NCBI RefSeq assembly: GCF_001667075.1
Contig: NZ_LZIL01000069.1
Coordinates: 112,966-176,965, forward strand
DNA: 64,000 nucleotides
DNA from: Mycobacterium sp. 852014-52450_SCH5900713
GTDB taxonomy: Bacteria; Actinomycetota; Actinomycetes; Mycobacteriales; Mycobacteriaceae
Reading direction: 5' to 3'
Shown here: one piece after another, positions 19,553-28,041 of the stretch
How positions within the stretch are numbered: position 1 is the stretch's first letter
How the letters are laid out: each line of letters opens with the position of its first letter
Program-made: the position numbers and the translations under genes
The notes under the pieces: model-generated
The model's database searches: none
What the model was told of the DNA's origin: nothing
Seen by the model: the letters and a program-made list of their open reading frames with translations, nothing else

Positions 19553-20638
19553 ATGCGGCAAGTACTCGCAGGAGTTACCGCTGTGGTAACCCTCGGCGTC
19601 ACAGGATATTTCGGCCTCGGGATCGCGACGGCCGATGACGAGCCCGGCGACGGGACGGCGTACGCGTTGGGCGGCGCGCACGTTCCCGGCATTCCGTACG
19701 ACGAGTACGGCAGGCGCCTGGGTGCCGGCTGGTTTCCCGGGCTGAGCCGAGAGATCGTCGACTACCCGGCGGGGCAGGTGCAGGGCCACGTGCTCGAACG
19801 GCTCTTTCCGGGGATTGGTCGGCTCGATGAATCCTTCCCGGGTTTGGGCGTGGATGGCCCCAGCGTCGGCGAGTCGGTCGCCGTGGGGACCGAGAACCTG
19901 GATGCGGCGATCCGCAGGGGTGGGCCCGGTGCCGCGATCGGGTTGTCCGAGGGTTCGCTTGTGGTTGACGCCGAGCAGGCCCGGCTCGCGAACGATCCGA
20001 CCGCTCCCCCACCAAACCAATTGGTCTTCAGCACATTTGGCAATCCGGTCGGGCATCACGCCTTCGGCGAGAGTTTCCTGACCTCATTCTTTCCGGTCGG
20101 CGCCGTCGTTCCTGCAATGGACTACCGCATACCGCCCCCCGTGGAAAGCCAATACGACACCAAGGCCTTCGTCGCCGCCTACGACATGATCGCCGACTTT
20201 CCGGACCGGCCGGACAACCTGTTAGCGCTGGCCAACACGCTCGTGGGCGAAGCGACCGGTCATACCGCGGTCGCGTTCACCGACCCCAGCATGGTGCCGC
20301 CGCAGAACATCAGGACGACCGTCAACTCCAGGGGCGCGAAGACGACGACGTATCTGATTCCCGAAAGGCACCTCCCGCTGGTACTGCCCTTGGGCTACCT
20401 GGGCGTGCCGGAAGACGTGCTGAATCAGCTCGACGCGGAGCTGACCCCGATGGTGAATGCGGGCTACTCGCGCAACGACGACCCGCTTACCGCTCCGCTT
20501 CAAGTGGATCCAGTGCGGGGCTTCGACCCCGCGGCCGTGATCGCACCGGCCAGTCAGGCCACCTTCGGCGGGGGCGGCGATCCCTTTTCGCAGCTGATGT
20601 CCAGTGCCATGGCTGCGCTGAATCAGGGCAACCGCTGA
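19553..20638 (+). CDS. PE-PPE-domain serine acyltransferase (Chp-like, TPP locus 'PE' protein)
   Basis: ATG 19553 (GGGAAG 7 bp upstream) places a signal-anchor MRQVLAGVTAVVTLGVTGYF directly at the start; a longer form from ATG 19511 is possible. The remainder is an alpha/beta-hydrolase of the PE-PPE family (PF08237), with GLSEG as the GxSxG nucleophile motif after PGAAIGLSEGS. Despite the family name there is no PE or PPE N-terminal domain. Homologues Chp1 and Chp2 transesterify acyl chains onto sulfolipid and PAT, and the TPP-locus PE protein adds polyphleoyl chains to diacyltrehalose outside the membrane. The last gene of the papA-mmpL-PE unit is therefore probably the final assembly enzyme. 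The tail after residue 330 is low-complexity. Confidence 0.82.
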   Translation: MRQVLAGVTAVVTLGVTGYFGLGIATADDEPGDGTAYALGGAHVPGIPYDEYGRRLGAGWFPGLSREIVDYPAGQVQGHVLERLFPGIGRLDESFPGLGVDGPSVGESVAVGTENLDAAIRRGGPGAAIGLSEGSLVVDAEQARLANDPTAPPPNQLVFSTFGNPVGHHAFGESFLTSFFPVGAVVPAMDYRIPPPVESQYDTKAFVAAYDMIADFPDRPDNLLALANTLVGEATGHTAVAFTDPSMVPPQNIRTTVNSRGAKTTTYLIPERHLPLVLPLGYLGVPEDVLNQLDAELTPMVNAGYSRNDDPLTAPLQVDPVRGFDPAAVIAPASQATFGGGGDPFSQLMSSAMAALNQGNR

Positions 20639-20712
20639 CCTTGAGGGTGTAGACACGCCCGGGCGTATGGCGGCGATAATGACCCAAATTCGCCCACGTC
20701 AAAGGAGACGCG

Positions 20713-21771
20713 ATGAGCAAACCCCCGACGGACCGCCCGCTGCGCGTCATCCAGTGGACGACCGGCAACATCGGGCGACGTTCGCTGCACGCCATCATCG
20801 GCAGGCCGGACATGGAGTTGGTCGGGGTGTACGCGCACGGAGCGGACAAGGTCGGCGTGGATGCCGCCGAACTGGCCGGCTGGCCGAAACCGACCGGCGT
20901 GCGCGCGACGAACGACATTGACGCGCTGATCGCCCTAGGTGCCGACGCGTGCTGCTACAACCCGTTGTGGCCCAACATCGATGAGCTGGTGCGCTTGCTG
21001 GAGGCGGGCGTCAACGTGTGCTCCAGCGCGGCCTGGATCACCGGCGGCAAGCAGACGCCCGAGGACCGCGAACGCATCGTGGATGCTTGCAAACGAGGCG
21101 GTTCGACGATCTTCGGCAGTGGGGCGCACCCGGGCATGACCAACATGGTGGGCATGGTGCTCAGCGGCGCGTGCGAACGCGTCGACGAAATCCGGATCAC
21201 CGAGTCCGTGGATTGCTCGACCTACGAGTCGGCGGAAACGCAGACGGCGATGGGCTTCTCGCAGGATCCCGACACGCCGGGGCTGGCGGAAAGCGTGCGG
21301 CGCGAAAGCGAGGTCTTCGCCGAATCGGCCGCCATGATGGCAGACGCGATCGGCGCGAAGCTGGACCGGATGACCTTCGACGTGACCTTCACCGCGGCCA
21401 CCGGGGATTCGGATCTGGGCTTCATGAAAATCCCCGCGGGAACGGTCGGCAGCGTCTATGGATACCACCGCGGCTGGCAGGGCGACCGCAACGTGGTCAG
21501 CGTCGGGTTCAACTGGACCATGGGCAATCATGTGGTGCCGCCCAAGCCGCTGGAGCACGGCCACGTCATCCAGGTGTACGGACTGCCCAACATGCGGACG
21601 GTCCTGCATTGCCTGCCACCGAAGGATTGGACGGAGCCCGGGTTCATGGGGTTGGGAATGATCTACACGGCGATGCCGGTGACCAATGCGGTCCCGGCGG
21701 TGGTGGCGGCCGAGCCCGGGATCGTGACGCTTGCCGATCTGCCGCCGGTCACCGGCAGGGTGGCCCGGTAA
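20713..21771 (+). CDS. DapB-fold NAD(P)-dependent oxidoreductase (dihydrodipicolinate-reductase-like)
   Basis: 352 aa, ATG 20713 with AAAGGAG 6 bp upstream. The N-terminal Rossmann motif RVIQWTTGNIGRRSLHAII (around residues 11-29) and the segment CCYNPLWPNIDELVRLLEAGVNV are typical of the mycobacterial family annotated as dihydrodipicolinate reductase N-terminal domain or 2,4-diaminopentanoate-dehydrogenase-like. It also has GSGAHPGMTNMVGMVLSG. It is not the housekeeping DapB, which is shorter. Substrate unknown. It sits between the TPP-like unit and an mmpS-mmpL pair, 74 bp after the PE gene, so it may be cotranscribed with the lipid genes or be independent; its own strong ribosome binding site does not decide this. 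Confidence 0.7.
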   Translation: MSKPPTDRPLRVIQWTTGNIGRRSLHAIIGRPDMELVGVYAHGADKVGVDAAELAGWPKPTGVRATNDIDALIALGADACCYNPLWPNIDELVRLLEAGVNVCSSAAWITGGKQTPEDRERIVDACKRGGSTIFGSGAHPGMTNMVGMVLSGACERVDEIRITESVDCSTYESAETQTAMGFSQDPDTPGLAESVRRESEVFAESAAMMADAIGAKLDRMTFDVTFTAATGDSDLGFMKIPAGTVGSVYGYHRGWQGDRNVVSVGFNWTMGNHVVPPKPLEHGHVIQVYGLPNMRTVLHCLPPKDWTEPGFMGLGMIYTAMPVTNAVPAVVAAEPGIVTLADLPPVTGRVAR

Positions 21772-21828
21772 CGGCCCGGAACCATATGCGGTTCACCACA
21801 TCGGAGGCACCCGGAGGAACGCTTGCGT

Positions 21829-21847
21829 GCACTAAGGTTTAGAGTGC
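21829..21847. promoter_or_regulatory. Imperfect palindrome upstream of mmpS
   Basis: GCACT (21829-21833) and AGTGC (21843-21847) pair perfectly around a 9-nt centre, about 100 bp upstream of the mmpS start. MmpS-MmpL operons are often controlled by local repressors. No regulator gene is adjacent, so this is only a candidate site. Confidence 0.25.
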
Positions 21848-21943
21848 TTAGCTGAGCAAATTGTCGAGGGACATCGGTGTCGTCGGCGACGTAGGTGAGC
21901 TTTGCGGCAGCGCCGGGGTGGCGGTAATGCGGAAGGCGGTCAG

Positions 21944-22411
21944 GTGGTGGCTAGTCCAGACTCAGGTCCACGTACCGGCACCGTGACCCGCGTCCTCAAA
22001 AGGGCGTGGATACCGCTGCTTCTGGTGGTGGTCTTGGCCCTTTCGGCGTTGATCGTGTCGCGGCTCCACAAGATTTTCGGCTCGCAGGATCTCAACGCGA
22101 ACTCCGGCAAGGGGATCGAAATCGTGCAGTTCAACCCGAAGGTCGTCGTGTACGACATCACGGGGCCACCCGGGGCCACCGCCAACATCAACTACTGGGA
22201 CGAGAACGCCAACACCCATCAGGTCAATGCGGCGCCACTGCCGTGGTCGACCACCATCTCGACCACCTTGCCCTCGGTGAGCGCCAACATCATGGCGCAG
22301 AGCGACAGCGGTGAGATCAGCTGCAAGATCACCGTCGACGGCGTCGTCCGCGAACAGCGGAACTCCGACGGCCACAACGCGCAGACCTTCTGCCTGGTGA
22401 AGTCCGCATGA
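21944..22411 (+). CDS. MmpS-family membrane protein
   Basis: 155 aa from GTG 21944 (GGAAGG at 21931-21936 gives good spacing); an upstream TTG at 21902 would add 14 residues without a clear ribosome binding site. It has a short cytoplasmic N-terminus, one membrane helix (WIPLLLVVVLALSALIVS), and a periplasmic beta domain with FNPKVVVYDITGPPGATANINYWD and a Cys pair (SCKITV and TFCLV), the usual MmpS4/MmpS5 plan. MmpS proteins act as periplasmic accessory subunits of MmpL transporters, for example in siderophore or GPL export. The stop overlaps the following mmpL start by 4 bp (ATGA), so the two are translationally coupled. Confidence 0.88.
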   Translation: MVASPDSGPRTGTVTRVLKRAWIPLLLVVVLALSALIVSRLHKIFGSQDLNANSGKGIEIVQFNPKVVVYDITGPPGATANINYWDENANTHQVNAAPLPWSTTISTTLPSVSANIMAQSDSGEISCKITVDGVVREQRNSDGHNAQTFCLVKSA

Positions 22412-25317
22412 GCGACGGCACGGGCAAGGGCCACCTGGGCACCGCGGACACCGAGGACACCGGACCGGTCACGACGCCGGCCCAAGCAAAGGCCGAGCGC
22501 GGCCACCGGCCATACCTGCCCCACTCGATCCGAATCTTCGCGGTGCCGATCATCGTGGGCTGGGTGTTCGTCACGGTCCTGGTGAACGTCATCGTCCCGA
22601 CGCTGGAAAAGGTCGGCGAGGCCCATTCGGCGCCGATGACACCGCTGGACGCGCCGTCGATGAAGGCGATGATGCGGCTGGGCCACAACTTCCGCGAGTT
22701 CGATTCCAACAGCACGGTCATGATCGTGCTGGAGGGCCAGCAGCCCCTCGGCCCGGACGCGCACCAGTACTACGACAAGCTGATTCGGGACCTCCGCAAG
22801 GATCCCCAGCACATCCAGCACATCCAGGACTTCTGGGGCGATCGGCTCACCGCCGCGGGCGCGCAAAGCGCCGACGCCAAGGGCGCGTACGTGATGATCA
22901 ACCTGGCCGGAAACCAGGGCACCACGCTGGCCAACGAGTCGGTGGACGCCGTGCGCAAGGTGATCGACGAGAACAAGGCACCACCGGGTGTGAAGGCCTA
23001 CGTCACCGGTCCCGCCGCGTTGTCCGACGACATGCACATCATCGGTAACGCCAGCCTGGCCAAGATCACGCTGTTCACCTTGGGTGCCATCGCGATCATG
23101 TTGCTGCTGGTCTATCGGTCCATCGTCACCACGCTGGTCCAGCTGTTCATGACCTTTGTCGCGCTGGCCTGTTCGCGGGGTGTCGTCGCCGTTCTCGCGT
23201 ACCACAACGCATTTGGGCTCACCACTTTCGCCGCCAACATCCTCACCATGCTGGCGATCGCGGCCGGCACCGACTACGGCATCTTCCTCGTCGGCCGTTA
23301 TCAAGAAGCGTTGCGCGCCGGCGAGGATCGAGAAACCGCGTACTACACCACCTTCAAAGGGGTGGCCCCGGTTGTGCTGGGGTCGGGGCTGACCATCGCC
23401 GGGGCGACGTACTGCCTGAGTTTCACGCGGTTGCCCTGGTTCAACACCATGGGCGCCCCTGTGGCGATCGGCATGCTGGTGGTGGTGCTGGCCGGACTGA
23501 CGCTGGGTCCGGCGGTTGTCTTCGTGGGCAGTCGCTTTCACCTCTTCGAGTCCAAGCGGGCGGCCAAGCGCGGGCGGCTCTGGCGGCGGGTGGGCACCGC
23601 GGTGGTGCGCTGGCCCGCACCGGTTTTGGCCGTGAGCGCCGCGGTCGTGTTGGTGGGCATGGTCGCGTTGCCGAGCTACAAGACGAGCTACAACGACCGC
23701 TACTACCTACCGACCTCCGCCCCATCCAATCTCGGGCAGGCGGCCGCCGACCGCCATTTCTCGCAGGCCCGGATGAACCCCGACATGCTGATGGTGGAGT
23801 CCGACCATGACATGCGAAACCCGGCCGACATGCTGGTGTTGGACCGGGTCGCCAAGAACGAGATGCGCACGCTCGGCATCGCCATGGTTCAGGACATCAC
23901 CAGGCCGCTGGGCATTCCGATTCAGCACAGCTCGATACCGTTCCAGAACAGCATCCAAAGCCAGACGACGATGCAGAACATGGGCTTCCTGAAGGAGCGC
24001 ATCGCCGACATCCTCAGAATGGCCGACGACCTGCAGACCCAGATCGAAACCACACAGCGCCAATACGAGGTGTCACTAGACCTGTCGAACGCCGCGGACG
24101 ACAGCGCAAAGACCACGGCCGTGACGTCGCAAATCACCGATACCCTGCGTGACCACATCGCGGATTTCGACGACACCTTCCGGCCGATTCGCAGCGTCTT
24201 CTACTGGGAGAGGCACTGCTACGACATCCCCGTGTGCATCGGGTTACGGTCCCTCTTCGACACGTTCGACGGGTTCGACCAGCTCGCCGAGCAGTTCCAC
24301 TACCTCACCGCCGACATCGCGCACACCGCCAAAGCCACCCACGACCTGAATGCGCTGTTTCCCACGCTGATCACCACGCTGAAGACCACCAGGGGCATCA
24401 CGCTCACCCTGTACCAGACGTTCAAGGCGATGATCGACCAGATGGAGGCGATGAGCAATACGGCGATCGTGATGGGGCAGAGCTTCGACGCGTCGAAGAA
24501 CGACGACTTCTTCTACCTGCCGCCGGAGGCTTTCGACAACCCCGATTTCCAGACGGGCCTTCGCATGTTCTTGTCGCCCGACGGTAAGTCGGCGCGATTC
24601 TTCATCACCCACCAGAGCGATCCGATGACGCCGGAAGGTATTTCGCGGGTCGACGCCGAGCGCACCGCCGCGCAGGAGGGACTCAAGCAGTCGTCTCTGC
24701 AGGACGCCAAGGTCTATCTCGGCGGCACGGCCCCGACGTTCAGGGACATGGCCGACGGCGAGAAGTACGACCTGATGATCGCCGTGGTGTCGGCCCTGAC
24801 GCTGATCTTCATGATCATGCTCCTGCTGACTCGAAGCGTGGTTGCCGCGCTGGTGATCGTCGGCACTGCGGCCAGCTCGATCGCCGCGTCATTCGGCCTG
24901 TCCGTGCTCATTTGGCAGGACCTGTTCGGCATCAGAATCCACTGGATCGTGATGGCGCTGTCCGTCATCATCCTGCTGGCCGTCGGATCCGACTACAACC
25001 TGCTGCTGGTCTCGCGATTCAAAGAAGAGATCCATGCCGGGCTCAAGACCGGAATCATCCGGTCGATGGCGGGTACCGGTGGGGTGGTGACGGCCGCGGG
25101 CCTGGTGTTCGCCTTCACGATGGCCTCGATGCTCGGCAGCGACTTGCGGGTGCTGGGCCAGTTCGGCTCGACGGTGTGCATCGGTCTGCTGCTCGACACC
25201 CTGATCGTGCGCACGCTGCTGATGCCGTCGATCGCGACGCTGCTGGGACGATGGTTCTGGTGGCCGCAGGTGGTACACCCCCGCGGCGACAACGCCCGGC
25301 GCGCGGTGCCGGCTTAA
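22408..25317 (+). CDS. MmpL-family RND transporter paired with MmpS
   Basis: 969 aa, ATG 22408 overlapping the mmpS stop. It has TM1 (FAVPIIVGWVFVTVLVNVI), a periplasmic porter domain, TM2-6 with AAGTDYGIFLVGRYQEALRAG, a long coiled-coil-like second periplasmic region with the Cys pair RHCYDIPVC, and TM7-12 with VGSDYNLLLVSRFKEE. Both Asp-Tyr proton-relay pairs are intact. The Cys-containing YWERHCYDIPVC segment and the MmpS partner place it with the MmpL4/MmpL5 type (siderophore, drug or GPL export) rather than with the MmpL10 type encoded 3 kb upstream. Cargo cannot be told from sequence. Its stop codon overlaps that of the convergent degV gene. Confidence 0.88.
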   Translation: MSDGTGKGHLGTADTEDTGPVTTPAQAKAERGHRPYLPHSIRIFAVPIIVGWVFVTVLVNVIVPTLEKVGEAHSAPMTPLDAPSMKAMMRLGHNFREFDSNSTVMIVLEGQQPLGPDAHQYYDKLIRDLRKDPQHIQHIQDFWGDRLTAAGAQSADAKGAYVMINLAGNQGTTLANESVDAVRKVIDENKAPPGVKAYVTGPAALSDDMHIIGNASLAKITLFTLGAIAIMLLLVYRSIVTTLVQLFMTFVALACSRGVVAVLAYHNAFGLTTFAANILTMLAIAAGTDYGIFLVGRYQEALRAGEDRETAYYTTFKGVAPVVLGSGLTIAGATYCLSFTRLPWFNTMGAPVAIGMLVVVLAGLTLGPAVVFVGSRFHLFESKRAAKRGRLWRRVGTAVVRWPAPVLAVSAAVVLVGMVALPSYKTSYNDRYYLPTSAPSNLGQAAADRHFSQARMNPDMLMVESDHDMRNPADMLVLDRVAKNEMRTLGIAMVQDITRPLGIPIQHSSIPFQNSIQSQTTMQNMGFLKERIADILRMADDLQTQIETTQRQYEVSLDLSNAADDSAKTTAVTSQITDTLRDHIADFDDTFRPIRSVFYWERHCYDIPVCIGLRSLFDTFDGFDQLAEQFHYLTADIAHTAKATHDLNALFPTLITTLKTTRGITLTLYQTFKAMIDQMEAMSNTAIVMGQSFDASKNDDFFYLPPEAFDNPDFQTGLRMFLSPDGKSARFFITHQSDPMTPEGISRVDAERTAAQEGLKQSSLQDAKVYLGGTAPTFRDMADGEKYDLMIAVVSALTLIFMIMLLLTRSVVAALVIVGTAASSIAASFGLSVLIWQDLFGIRIHWIVMALSVIILLAVGSDYNLLLVSRFKEEIHAGLKTGIIRSMAGTGGVVTAAGLVFAFTMASMLGSDLRVLGQFGSTVCIGLLLDTLIVRTLLMPSIATLLGRWFWWPQVVHPRGDNARRAVPA

Positions 25318-26144
25318 GTCGGCAGCTGCACGACCACCGCGACGGCTCCGGCACCGACATGCAGCGCCAGCACCGGCCCCAGCGGGGTGATGATCGCCGG
25401 CTCGCAGACCGGTAGTCTGCGCGCCAGCTCCGCCGCCACTTCCTTGGCGCCGTCCGGGTTGGCGACGTGATGAACCGCCAGCGCGGCCGGACTGTCGCCG
25501 GCGACCCCGCAGACCCGGTCGATCATCGCCTCCGTCGCGTGGGTGACGGTGCGTACCCGTTGCGCCAGAACGAGTTTGCCGTCGTCGATGCGCAGCAGCG
25601 GCTTGAGCGCCAGCGCCGTGCCCAGCCATGCCTTGGCGCCGCCGATTCGCCCGCTGCGGCGCAGGTTGTCCAGCCGGTGCACCACCATGAAGGCGTGGCT
25701 TTGCCGTGCGGCCGCGGTCGCCGCGCCGGCGACAGCGTCGAGGTCACCGCCGGCGGCGGCGGCCCGCGCGGCGGCCAATGCGATGAAGCCCGTGCCCATG
25801 GCGGTCGACTTCGAGTCGACGACCCGTACGTGGGCGTCCAGGTCGGCGGCGGTCCGTTCCGCCGCGCCGCAGGTGCCCGACAGTGCGGACGAAATGTGCA
25901 CCGCCACCACGCCGTCCCCGCCGCTGTCGGCCAGCGCCTGCTGGTAGGCGTCGGCCAGTTCGGCCGGTGTGGCCGCCGCGGTGGTGGCGTGACGCTTGTA
26001 GATGTCGTCGGGGATCTGGTCCACGCCGTCACGCAAATCGACACCGTCGAGCAGGATGTGCAGCGGCACAACCCGTATCGCCCACTGCTCCAGCAAGTCG
26101 GCCGGCAAGCGCGCCGACGCGTCGGTCACCACTACGACGGACAT
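25314..26144 (-). CDS. DegV family fatty-acid-binding protein
   Basis: 276 aa from ATG 26144 (MSVVVVTDASARLPADLL), the usual DegV start; a longer frame from 26249 reads through repeat DNA and is not preferred. It has the DegV N-domain with TDASARLP, then HISSALSGTCGAAERTA, where the Ser residues contact the fatty-acid carboxylate, and the C-domain with DNLRRSGRIGGAKAW. DegV proteins bind a single long-chain fatty acid; the related FakB proteins present it to a kinase. It matches Rv2417c in position, next to octT. The stop overlaps the convergent mmpL stop by 3 bp, so there is no space for a terminator between them. Confidence 0.88.
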   Translation of the reverse strand: MSVVVVTDASARLPADLLEQWAIRVVPLHILLDGVDLRDGVDQIPDDIYKRHATTAAATPAELADAYQQALADSGGDGVVAVHISSALSGTCGAAERTAADLDAHVRVVDSKSTAMGTGFIALAAARAAAAGGDLDAVAGAATAAARQSHAFMVVHRLDNLRRSGRIGGAKAWLGTALALKPLLRIDDGKLVLAQRVRTVTHATEAMIDRVCGVAGDSPAALAVHHVANPDGAKEVAAELARRLPVCEPAIITPLGPVLALHVGAGAVAVVVQLPT

Positions 26145-26148
26145 CGAG

Positions 26149-26991
26149 CTACCCGCGTGGCTTGTCGGTGTGAACGCCGGTCTGATTGCGCGGCTCTCCC
26201 CCGCAAGCGGGAGGTGCCCCCACCTCATCGCGCTGCGCGTCCCCCGCAAGCGGGCGGTGCCCCCCCTGCATCGTCGCCACGCCGGCTTCGGCCAGGGCCT
26301 TCAGCATCAGCTCGGCGACCGCCTGGTGCGCTTCGAAATTCCAGTGAATGCCGTCGGGATTTCCGCGCCCACTCATGATGTGCTCGGCGACAGCCGCTTT
26401 GAGGTCCACCAGGGGAACGTCGTGGGTTTGCGCCCACTCCGTGATCGCCGCGGCGGTCGCCGGGCGGCCATGGTGGGCCCTGCCGTAGGTGTCGGCGATA
26501 TGCACCGACGGCAGCGAGGCCACGATCGGGATACCCGGGCGGTTGAAATCGATTGCGTTGCGGGTCTGTTCGAGGTACTCGGCGCTCAGGTGCGCGGGCA
26601 GCGCGGACCGGGCCACCGGCGAGAGCCTGGGCTGCAGCCAGCCGTAGCCGTCGCGGACCCAGCGCCGCACTCGCGGCGGGCGCACGTAGCGGATCAGTTC
26701 GCGCAGCGCGGTCGGCAGCACCGACGGCAGCGAATCCATGCCGCCGGTCGCGAAAATGACCGCCCCGGCCCTGGGCAGCGCCGCCCAGGCGCGCGGGTCC
26801 TGGGTCGCCGCCCACCAGATATCGCGGCAGGTCCAGCCGATGCGACCGATGAGTTCCACATCCCAACCCAATTGCGCTGCAACGATATTGGGCCAGATGC
26901 GCGGATCGTCGGCGGGCAGGCCGCCGGTGGGCCCGTAGTAGGCCAGCGAGTCGGCGAAGATCAGCAGGGTGGGCCGTGCATCAGAAGACAT
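26149..26991 (-). CDS. octT: OctT-like SGNH hydrolase, diglucosylglycerate octanoyltransferase, with extended C-terminus
   Basis: About 280 aa from ATG 26991, overlapping the gpgP stop by 11 bp. SGNH blocks visible: FADSLAYYG (nucleophile Ser in a variant GDS), ATGGMDS (Gly/Asn block region) and NPDGIHWNFEAH (catalytic Asp-x-x-His). OctT (Rv2418c) octanoylates diglucosylglycerate early in methylglucose lipopolysaccharide synthesis, and GpgP upstream dephosphorylates the glucosylglycerate precursor, so context and family agree. The last 40 or so residues, after AEAGVATMQGGH, are encoded by two copies of a GC-rich palindromic repeat (26197-26264). They do not look like conserved OctT sequence and are probably a repeat-derived extension. 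Confidence 0.85.
   Translation of the reverse strand: MSSDARPTLLIFADSLAYYGPTGGLPADDPRIWPNIVAAQLGWDVELIGRIGWTCRDIWWAATQDPRAWAALPRAGAVIFATGGMDSLPSVLPTALRELIRYVRPPRVRRWVRDGYGWLQPRLSPVARSALPAHLSAEYLEQTRNAIDFNRPGIPIVASLPSVHIADTYGRAHHGRPATAAAITEWAQTHDVPLVDLKAAVAEHIMSGRGNPDGIHWNFEAHQAVAELMLKALAEAGVATMQGGHRPLAGDAQRDEVGAPPACGGEPRNQTGVHTDKPRG
26197..26221. repeat. GC-rich palindromic repeat, copy 1
   Basis: A 25-bp element of the form TCCCCCGCAAGCGGG followed by AGGTGCCCCC. Copy 2 lies 43 bp further on with one base changed, and a diverged third copy is at 53344. It sits inside the 3' end of octT. The form looks like a dispersed mycobacterial intergenic repeat. Confidence 0.7.
26240..26264. repeat. 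GC-rich palindromic repeat, copy 2
   Basis: TCCCCCGCAAGCGGG followed by CGGTGCCCCC, 24 of 25 bases as copy 1. Internal CCCGC/GCGGG arms can form a hairpin. It is also within the octT reading frame. Confidence 0.7.
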
Positions 26992-27655
26992 CGTTGGGCA
27001 CCTGCGCCGAAGCGTTCCACACATCGAGGCGCCAGCGGATGCTGTCGAAACCCGCCCCGGAGTCGTCGGCATGGCCGGAAAGCTGCACCCAGCTGGCGTT
27101 GCCCATGCCGCCCAAGGTCGGCCAGTTCGCGACCGGAAGCTTGAGCAGCGCGGCCGACAGCGCGGCGATCAGCCCGCCGTGGGCCACCAGCACCACCGGC
27201 CGATCGGCGTGCTGGGGGCCACCCCATTCCGGCTCGCCGGAGACCAGTTCGGTAACCAACGGAACGCTGCGGGCGGCGACGTCGACCCGGCTTTCGCCAC
27301 CATGGGGCGCCCAGGTGGCGTCTTCCCGCCAGGCCAGCCGGGCACCGGGGGCCTGCGTGTCGACCTCGGTGTGCGTCAGCCCCTGCCAGTCGCCGAGATG
27401 GGTTTCCCTCAACCGCGGATCCACCCGGATCGGCAGGCCGGTCCGCTCCCCGAGCCGGATCGCCGTGTCGTAGGCGCGATGCAGATCCGACGACACGATG
27501 AGCAATGGCTGTAGCTTGCCGAGCACCTCGGCGGCGGCGATCGCTTGCGCCCGCCCGAGCTCGCTGAGTTGGGAATCCAGCTGCCCCTGCATGCGGCTGC
27601 CCGCGTTGAACTCGGTTTGCCCGTGCCGCAACATGATCAGCCGACGAATCGTCAT
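26981..27655 (-). CDS. gpgP: Glucosyl-3-phosphoglycerate phosphatase (histidine phosphatase family)
   Basis: 224 aa from ATG 27655. The phosphatase signature LIMLRHGQTEFN near the N-terminus holds the phospho-accepting His, and VLVAHGG near residue 165 holds the second catalytic His. Segments LRETHLGDWQGL and WREDATWAPHGGES are as in phosphoglycerate-mutase-like phosphatases. Position between octT and rsfS identifies it as the Rv2419c counterpart GpgP, which dephosphorylates glucosyl-3-phosphoglycerate in methylglucose lipopolysaccharide synthesis. It overlaps rsfS by 4 bp (ATGA) and octT by 11 bp, so the genes are one coupled operon. Confidence 0.92.
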   Translation of the reverse strand: MTIRRLIMLRHGQTEFNAGSRMQGQLDSQLSELGRAQAIAAAEVLGKLQPLLIVSSDLHRAYDTAIRLGERTGLPIRVDPRLRETHLGDWQGLTHTEVDTQAPGARLAWREDATWAPHGGESRVDVAARSVPLVTELVSGEPEWGGPQHADRPVVLVAHGGLIAALSAALLKLPVANWPTLGGMGNASWVQLSGHADDSGAGFDSIRWRLDVWNASAQVPNDVF

Positions 27656-28041
27656 TGCGCGCCCGCCGAGTCGTCGGGAACCGCGGCCAGGTCCACCGGC
27701 ACGACCGGGCAGTCGCCCCACAACCGGTCCAGGGCATAGAAGTCGCGGTCGTCCTGGTGCTGGATGTGCACGACGATGTCGCGGTAGTCCAGCAGCGTCC
27801 AGCGGCCCTCCCGGGTGCCCTCCCGGCGCGCCGGCTTGTAGCCCGCCCTGCGCATCTTCTCCTCGACCTCGTCGACTATGGCATTGACCTGCCGCTCGTT
27901 GGACGCCGAAGCGATGACGAAGCAGTCGGTGATGACAAGTTGACCGGACACGTCGATCACGACGACATCGTCGGCCAGTTTCGAGGCGGCCGCGCCGGCG
28001 GCCACGGTCGCCATGTCGATCGCCTCCTGCGTGGCGGTCAT
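27652..28041 (-). CDS. rsfS: Ribosomal silencing factor RsfS
   Basis: 129 aa from ATG 28041 (GGAAGAAC upstream). The DUF143/RsfS fold is evident from KLADDVVVIDVSGQLVITDC, SASNERQVNAIVDEV and EGRWTLLDYRDIVVHI. RsfS binds ribosomal protein L14 and blocks joining of the two ribosomal subunits in poor growth conditions. Longer in-frame starts up to 28155 lie inside nadD and have no ribosome binding site. It is coupled to nadD upstream and gpgP downstream by ATGA overlaps, the common nadD-rsfS pairing of bacteria. Confidence 0.93.
   Translation of the reverse strand: MTATQEAIDMATVAAGAAASKLADDVVVIDVSGQLVITDCFVIASASNERQVNAIVDEVEEKMRRAGYKPARREGTREGRWTLLDYRDIVVHIQHQDDRDFYALDRLWGDCPVVPVDLAAVPDDSAGAQ

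Noticed and set aside
19553..20638. Classical PE or PPE antigen gene
   Set aside because: There is no N-terminal PE or PPE helical domain, only the PE-PPE hydrolase domain behind a membrane anchor.
21829..21860. Possible IdeR iron box before mmpS
   Set aside because: Only short matches to the 19-bp iron-box pattern and no extended dyad; listed only as a weak palindrome.
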